Of a stretch of 45,600 nt of DNA, positions 42,660-45,600 are shown piece after piece. The stretch lies in NCBI RefSeq assembly GCF_024505055.1, contig NZ_JANIBL010000039.1, positions 1-45,600 of the forward strand, written 5' to 3'. Both the position numbers and the translations under genes were made by a program. Numbering within the stretch: the first letter of the stretch is position 1; each line of letters opens with the position of its first letter. The stretch comes from Methylomonas rosea. Its GTDB lineage: Bacteria > Pseudomonadota > Gammaproteobacteria > Methylococcales > Methylomonadaceae. A model generated the notes under the pieces. The model saw only the letters and a list, made by a program, of their open reading frames with translations, made no database searches and was not told the origin of the DNA.

Positions 42660-42711
42660 ATTTGGATTAGGCGAATAGTTGCCAATGATTTTTATACTTT
42701 AAGAGGTGCTC

Positions 42712-43089
42712 ATGCCCAAGTTAGACATAACAAAAATAATAAAACCCGGCTTGTTGGCGATTGCGTTATTCAGCCCGGTGTCGGCATTTGCGCACGCCAT
42801 TTTGGTGAAATCGCAACCGGCCAAGGACGAGATAGTCACCGAATCGCCCAAGCAAATCGATCTGTGGTTTAACGACGCGGTGCGCAGCGAATACAAAGCC
42901 TTGGCCGTCATCGACAGCACCGGTAAACGCGTGGATAACCACGACGTCGCGCAAAGCCTGACCAACGGCGCGAACATATATGCCACGGTGCCAACCTTGG
43001 CGCCCGGCTCCTACACTATCCGCTACCGGGTGGTATCGGAGGATACGCATATCGTCACCGGTAAATTCGAATTTACCGTCAAACCCTAG
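42712..43089 (+). CDS. copC: CopC family periplasmic copper-binding protein
   Basis: 125 residues from the ATG at 42712 (AAGAGG six bases upstream). Signal peptide ~1-27 ending AFA, so the mature chain begins HAILVKSQPA. An N-terminal His with the later Asp and His in VSEDTHIVTGKFEF is the Cu(II) site of CopC. The beta-barrel pattern (IDLWFNDAV, SYTIRYRVVSEDTH) fits. There is no CopD in the window; the HupE-like protein two genes on may be the membrane partner. The gap of 27 bp to the next gene supports an operon. Confidence 0.93.
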   Translation: MPKLDITKIIKPGLLAIALFSPVSAFAHAILVKSQPAKDEIVTESPKQIDLWFNDAVRSEYKALAVIDSTGKRVDNHDVAQSLTNGANIYATVPTLAPGSYTIRYRVVSEDTHIVTGKFEFTVKP

Positions 43090-43116
43090 TCAGCATTCTT
43101 CCATCGGCTTAAATCT

Positions 43117-43785
43117 ATGACTATTCAGCGACTTCCCGCTCATTTTATAGCAGGGCTTCTGGCCTGCGTCGTTTTACTGAGCGGCTGCGACAAACTCGGC
43201 TTCGGTACCAAACAATCCAATGCGCTGGGCAATCGCCCCGACTTGGATTGCATCATCGCCAATGATTTTTATGCGGTGCATTTCAGTGCCTACTTGCAGC
43301 CGGATAAGAACGATAAAAATCCCGATCCTAAAGCCGCTTTTGTGCCGTTTTGTCAGAAAATCCCCAGAGCAGGCAAGATGTTTTTTACGGCCGATTTGAT
43401 CGACCGCGACATTCGCGCCACGCCGATTGGTATTAAGTTAGTGGAAGTGGAAAAAACCGGGCAGAAAGCCCCGGATGATTTGCGCGAGATTCGCACCGTC
43501 ACTGAAATCCCTTCCAAGCTTTATCCAAAAGGCGCGGTAGAAGCCCAAGCCGATGTGGATAAAAACGGCAATTACGTACTGTATCTAATGATCGGCGAAG
43601 CCATGGAAGATGACGATAAATTCCGCATCGCGCTGGAAGTGGGTGTCGATCCCAATGGTGCCGATCTACCTCTGGTGGCGATTGGCGGTGTCGTAGCTTT
43701 GGTGTTGCTGGTGCTGGGATTTTTGGTTTACCTACATAAACGTAAGAAAGCCGCGCAAACCAATGGCAATGGGGAACGGCCTTAA
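43117..43785 (+). CDS. lipoprotein with C-terminal membrane segment, unknown function
   Basis: 222 residues. Lipobox LSGC at Cys24 followed by Asp, the residue that favours retention in the inner membrane in enteric bacteria. A C-terminal hydrophobic segment (~188-208, VAIGGVVALVLLVLGFLVYL) and a Lys/Arg tail (HKRKKA) also point to the inner membrane. Two Cys (in LDCIIAND and PFCQKIPR) may form a disulfide in the periplasmic part. No family recognised. The stop codon overlaps the start of the HupE-like gene (TAATG), so the two are coupled and probably form a complex. Confidence 0.8.
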   Translation: MTIQRLPAHFIAGLLACVVLLSGCDKLGFGTKQSNALGNRPDLDCIIANDFYAVHFSAYLQPDKNDKNPDPKAAFVPFCQKIPRAGKMFFTADLIDRDIRATPIGIKLVEVEKTGQKAPDDLREIRTVTEIPSKLYPKGAVEAQADVDKNGNYVLYLMIGEAMEDDDKFRIALEVGVDPNGADLPLVAIGGVVALVLLVLGFLVYLHKRKKAAQTNGNGERP

Positions 43786-44909
43786 TGTTCAGCAGATCGA
43801 AAATGCACGGCCTGTCGGGCCTGGGGCGCTACCTGTTACTGGCTGCCTTGCTGTTACAATCGGGCTGGGCTTTGGCGCACGCGCCCGGTCTAAGTTCTAT
43901 CGATGTGGCCGTCAAATCCGACCAAGTCGTGACTAAACTGACTTTTGCCTTGCAAGACATCGAAGCCTTTGCGCCGATGGATAGTGATCTGGATGCGGAC
44001 GTTAGCGCCGCCGAGCGCGAAGCTGCCAAGCCGGACATCGCCAAAATGTTGGCTGAGCAGTTGCGGGTTAATATAGACGGTGTTGATGTGCAAGCCGTTG
44101 GGCCCGGAACAGTCAGCTACGATGAGCAGAACAATGCCCATGTCGAGTTCAAATTCCAGAATGTTCCGCACAAACAGTTGTTATTGCAATCCAAGTTGCT
44201 GGCTTGGTTGCAAGATGGGCATCAGCAATACGTCACAGTGCGCGATGCCGCCGGCAAACCGTTGAGCGAAAAAATGCTCAGCAGGGCCGACGACCAGTTG
44301 CAATTGGCATTGTCTGCAGTCGATCCGTCCGTTGCGCAAAACGATTCCCGATTTTCCGCTTTTGCGGATTTTTTGAAGTTGGGCATCGAGCATATCCTCA
44401 CCGGATACGATCACCTGTTGTTCTTGTTTGCCTTGCTGGCGGTTACCCACAGTTTTTGGCCGGCGATCAAGATCGTCACCTTCTTTACCATCGCTCACTC
44501 CATCACTTTGGCATGTGCCGGGCTCAATATCATCGAGTTGCCTAGCAGTGTCGTGGAACCGGTGATTGCGGCGACCATCATATACGTGGCGGTTGAAAAC
44601 ATCATTCGCGGCGATCACCCAAAAGGCCGACAGTGGCTGACCTTTGGTTTTGGCTTGATTCACGGCTTTGGCTTTGCCAGCGTCCTGCGAGAAATGGATA
44701 TTACCAGTGGCGACACCGGCATCCTGTTGCCTCTGCTGTCATTTAACCTAGGCATAGAAACCGGGCAAATCGCGGTGGCGTCGGTGGTGTTGCCTATCAT
44801 CTGGTGGCTGAATAACAAGCCGGCATTTGCCGAGAAGTTTCTGAAAGGCTGCTCGGCGATGGTGGCGTTGATGGGGGCTTATTGGTTGTTGGAGCGGACG
44901 GTTTTATAA
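43785..44909 (+). CDS. HupE/UreJ family membrane protein with periplasmic N-terminal domain
   Basis: 374 residues. Signal peptide ~1-31 ending ALA, so the mature chain would begin with His (HAPGLSS). The N-terminal ~170 residues form a periplasmic domain of beta-rich type. The rest has about six membrane segments with the HupE/UreJ_2 blocks GIEHILTGYDHLLFLFALL, FTIAHSITLACAGL, VAVENIIRG and FGLIHGFGFASVL. The His and Asp residues inside these segments suggest metal transport; family members were linked to nickel, but the CopC neighbour suggests copper here. Last gene of the cluster. Confidence 0.9.
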   Translation: MFSRSKMHGLSGLGRYLLLAALLLQSGWALAHAPGLSSIDVAVKSDQVVTKLTFALQDIEAFAPMDSDLDADVSAAEREAAKPDIAKMLAEQLRVNIDGVDVQAVGPGTVSYDEQNNAHVEFKFQNVPHKQLLLQSKLLAWLQDGHQQYVTVRDAAGKPLSEKMLSRADDQLQLALSAVDPSVAQNDSRFSAFADFLKLGIEHILTGYDHLLFLFALLAVTHSFWPAIKIVTFFTIAHSITLACAGLNIIELPSSVVEPVIAATIIYVAVENIIRGDHPKGRQWLTFGFGLIHGFGFASVLREMDITSGDTGILLPLLSFNLGIETGQIAVASVVLPIIWWLNNKPAFAEKFLKGCSAMVALMGAYWLLERTVL

Positions 44910-45035
44910 ACGCGACGCCGGTTGGGTTTTACCCAATGTAGATGCGATTCGTAGAGCCGCAATTGCAGTCATCTACACCCAAGGCTCACAACTAAGATGG
45001 GCCGATTACGCTGCTATCTACGGGCTTTGGCTTGG

Positions 45036-45480
45036 AACGGCCATTATGTGAAGTTTCCTTTTATGTATAGCGGTGCTGCCGCGCGCGAGATGTGATCAGG
45101 TGTTGAAGCCTGTATCCCTCTCACGAACTTCACATAATTTCCATGATTTGAAACATGCTTTCAAATTCACCAAAAAGCAGGAATATCAGCGTTTATTCAG
45201 GTCGATGTCATCAGGCCTATCGATTTTTCACTTTTTATCGACATGGCGGATAAATTCAGGGTGATTGTTTTCCTGTTGGGAATAAGTTTTAAGTAGAAAA
45301 CGCTATCTGTTGAGCTGATGACTGTTCCCGAATTGAACAATATAAAATCCACTACTGGAATTTGCAAAAATTATGTCCAGCTTTTTATCTAACTGCCTTC
45401 CTCAATCCGCCTGATTCCTGATGTCAACCAGTCGAAACCAAAACACTGTACATAAAAGGAAACTTCATATAATGGCCGTT
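45036..45480. mobile_element. 445-bp element with 32-bp terminal inverted repeats (MITE-like)
   Basis: Bases 45036-45067 and 45449-45480 are inverted copies that match at 31 of 32 positions (core ttatgtgaagtttccttttatgta on one side). A third, degenerate copy of the inner part, aacttcacataat, lies at 45126-45138. The interior has only a 63-codon frame with no family signs. It is too short for a transposase or recombinase, so a non-autonomous element moved in trans is the best guess. No target-site duplication was found around the arms. Confidence 0.7.
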
Positions 45481-45503
45481 GTGCAAAGCTTTGCATAACG
45501 GCC
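45474..45503. repeat. 30-bp near-perfect palindrome
   Basis: The sequence runs ggccgtt.tgcaaagctttgca.aacggcc and differs from its own reverse complement only at one symmetric pair of positions. It overlaps the right end of the MITE-like element. It could be a recombinase or transposase binding site, or a cruciform-forming end. Confidence 0.75.
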
Positions 45504-45600
45504 AATTCCAGCCATTTAAACGAGAACAGGTTAGTTCTGGGGGAAAACGGCTGTTTGTTGAAACTCCGTTCGAAGTTATCGCAGATGATGGAGTATATTT

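Larger units (their letters stand above)
44910..45600. other. terminal gap without a recognised gene
   Basis: About 690 bases after the HupE-like gene. A small stem ttgggt/acccaa (44922-44936) without a T run follows its stop. The rest is mainly the inverted-repeat element and palindrome listed separately. The bases from 45504 to the end hold no frame of note. Confidence 0.6.

Noticed and set aside
45042..45067. XerCD dif-like site in the inverted repeat arm
   Set aside because: The ttatgtgaagt half resembles a XerD half-site, but the other half does not fit a XerC site, and the arm occurs in two inverted copies.
45073..45264. 63-codon frame inside the MITE-like element
   Set aside because: No recognised domain, no good ribosome binding site, too short for a mobility enzyme.
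1..45600. CRISPR array, tRNA, rRNA or prophage
   Set aside because: No regularly spaced direct repeats, no tRNA cloverleaf with a CCA-type acceptor end, no rRNA blocks and no phage structural genes were seen.

Overview
The window looks like chromosomal DNA of a gammaproteobacterium, most probably a copper-demanding methanotroph of the Methylococcales (Methylomonas-like). This is inference. The cytochrome c4 / EngB / DsbA / diguanylate cyclase order, the ComM-UbiK pair and Rsd are typical of Gammaproteobacteria. The density of copper- and metal-handling genes (SmbP, CopC, multicopper oxidase, HupE-like protein, a metallophore-type RiPP operon) fits a methanotroph. No particulate methane monooxygenase, rRNA, tRNA or CRISPR array was seen.

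Layout. (1) 1-6093, minus strand: a chemotaxis operon reading leftwards: a methyl-accepting protein, a CheY, a STAS protein, CheA, and an Aer-like PAS chemoreceptor that runs off the left edge. (2) 6358-9467: an ASCH protein facing a four-gene minus-strand operon. It encodes an HvfA-like Cys-Gly-rich secreted precursor, a DedA membrane protein, an MNIO (DUF692) enzyme and its DUF2063 partner. This is a multinuclear-iron-oxidase RiPP system and the most interesting locus here. (3) 9575-15356: housekeeping and small secreted proteins (endonuclease III, SmbP, thymidylate synthase, DUF4124 protein, SDR, helical periplasmic protein, nucleoside-phosphorylase-like protein, Rsd/AlgQ). (4) 15391-23111: a large UPF0182 membrane protein, a tail-anchored two-domain multicopper oxidase, a membrane GH17 protein, and a free-standing M41-like metalloprotease candidate behind a terminator-like leader.

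(5) 23238-31464: two tandem paralogous diguanylate cyclases, DsbA, cytochrome c4, EngB, a repeat-rich gap, ComM, UbiK and a MarR regulator with a cysteine cluster. (6) 31530-36660, minus strand: a compact operon of a GMC oxidoreductase with a CxxCxxCxxxC motif, an alpha/beta hydrolase with a Cys at the nucleophile elbow, and a metallophosphoesterase. (7) 36952-41197: NADP-type isocitrate dehydrogenase, an OmpR-type two-component pair, and an HXXEE membrane protein. (8) 41361-44909: a copper-type export cluster of an Asp-box lipoprotein with a Cys-rich patch, CopC, a lipoprotein with a C-terminal membrane anchor, and a HupE/UreJ-like membrane protein. (9) 44910-45600: no convincing gene, but a 445-bp element bounded by 32-bp inverted repeats that match at 31 of 32 positions, abutting a 30-bp near-perfect palindrome.

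A common theme is metal, probably copper, in the cell envelope. The RiPP operon, SmbP, the multicopper oxidase and the CopC/HupE cluster could together sequester, oxidise and transport copper. That cooperation is inferred from families, not shown by the sequence.
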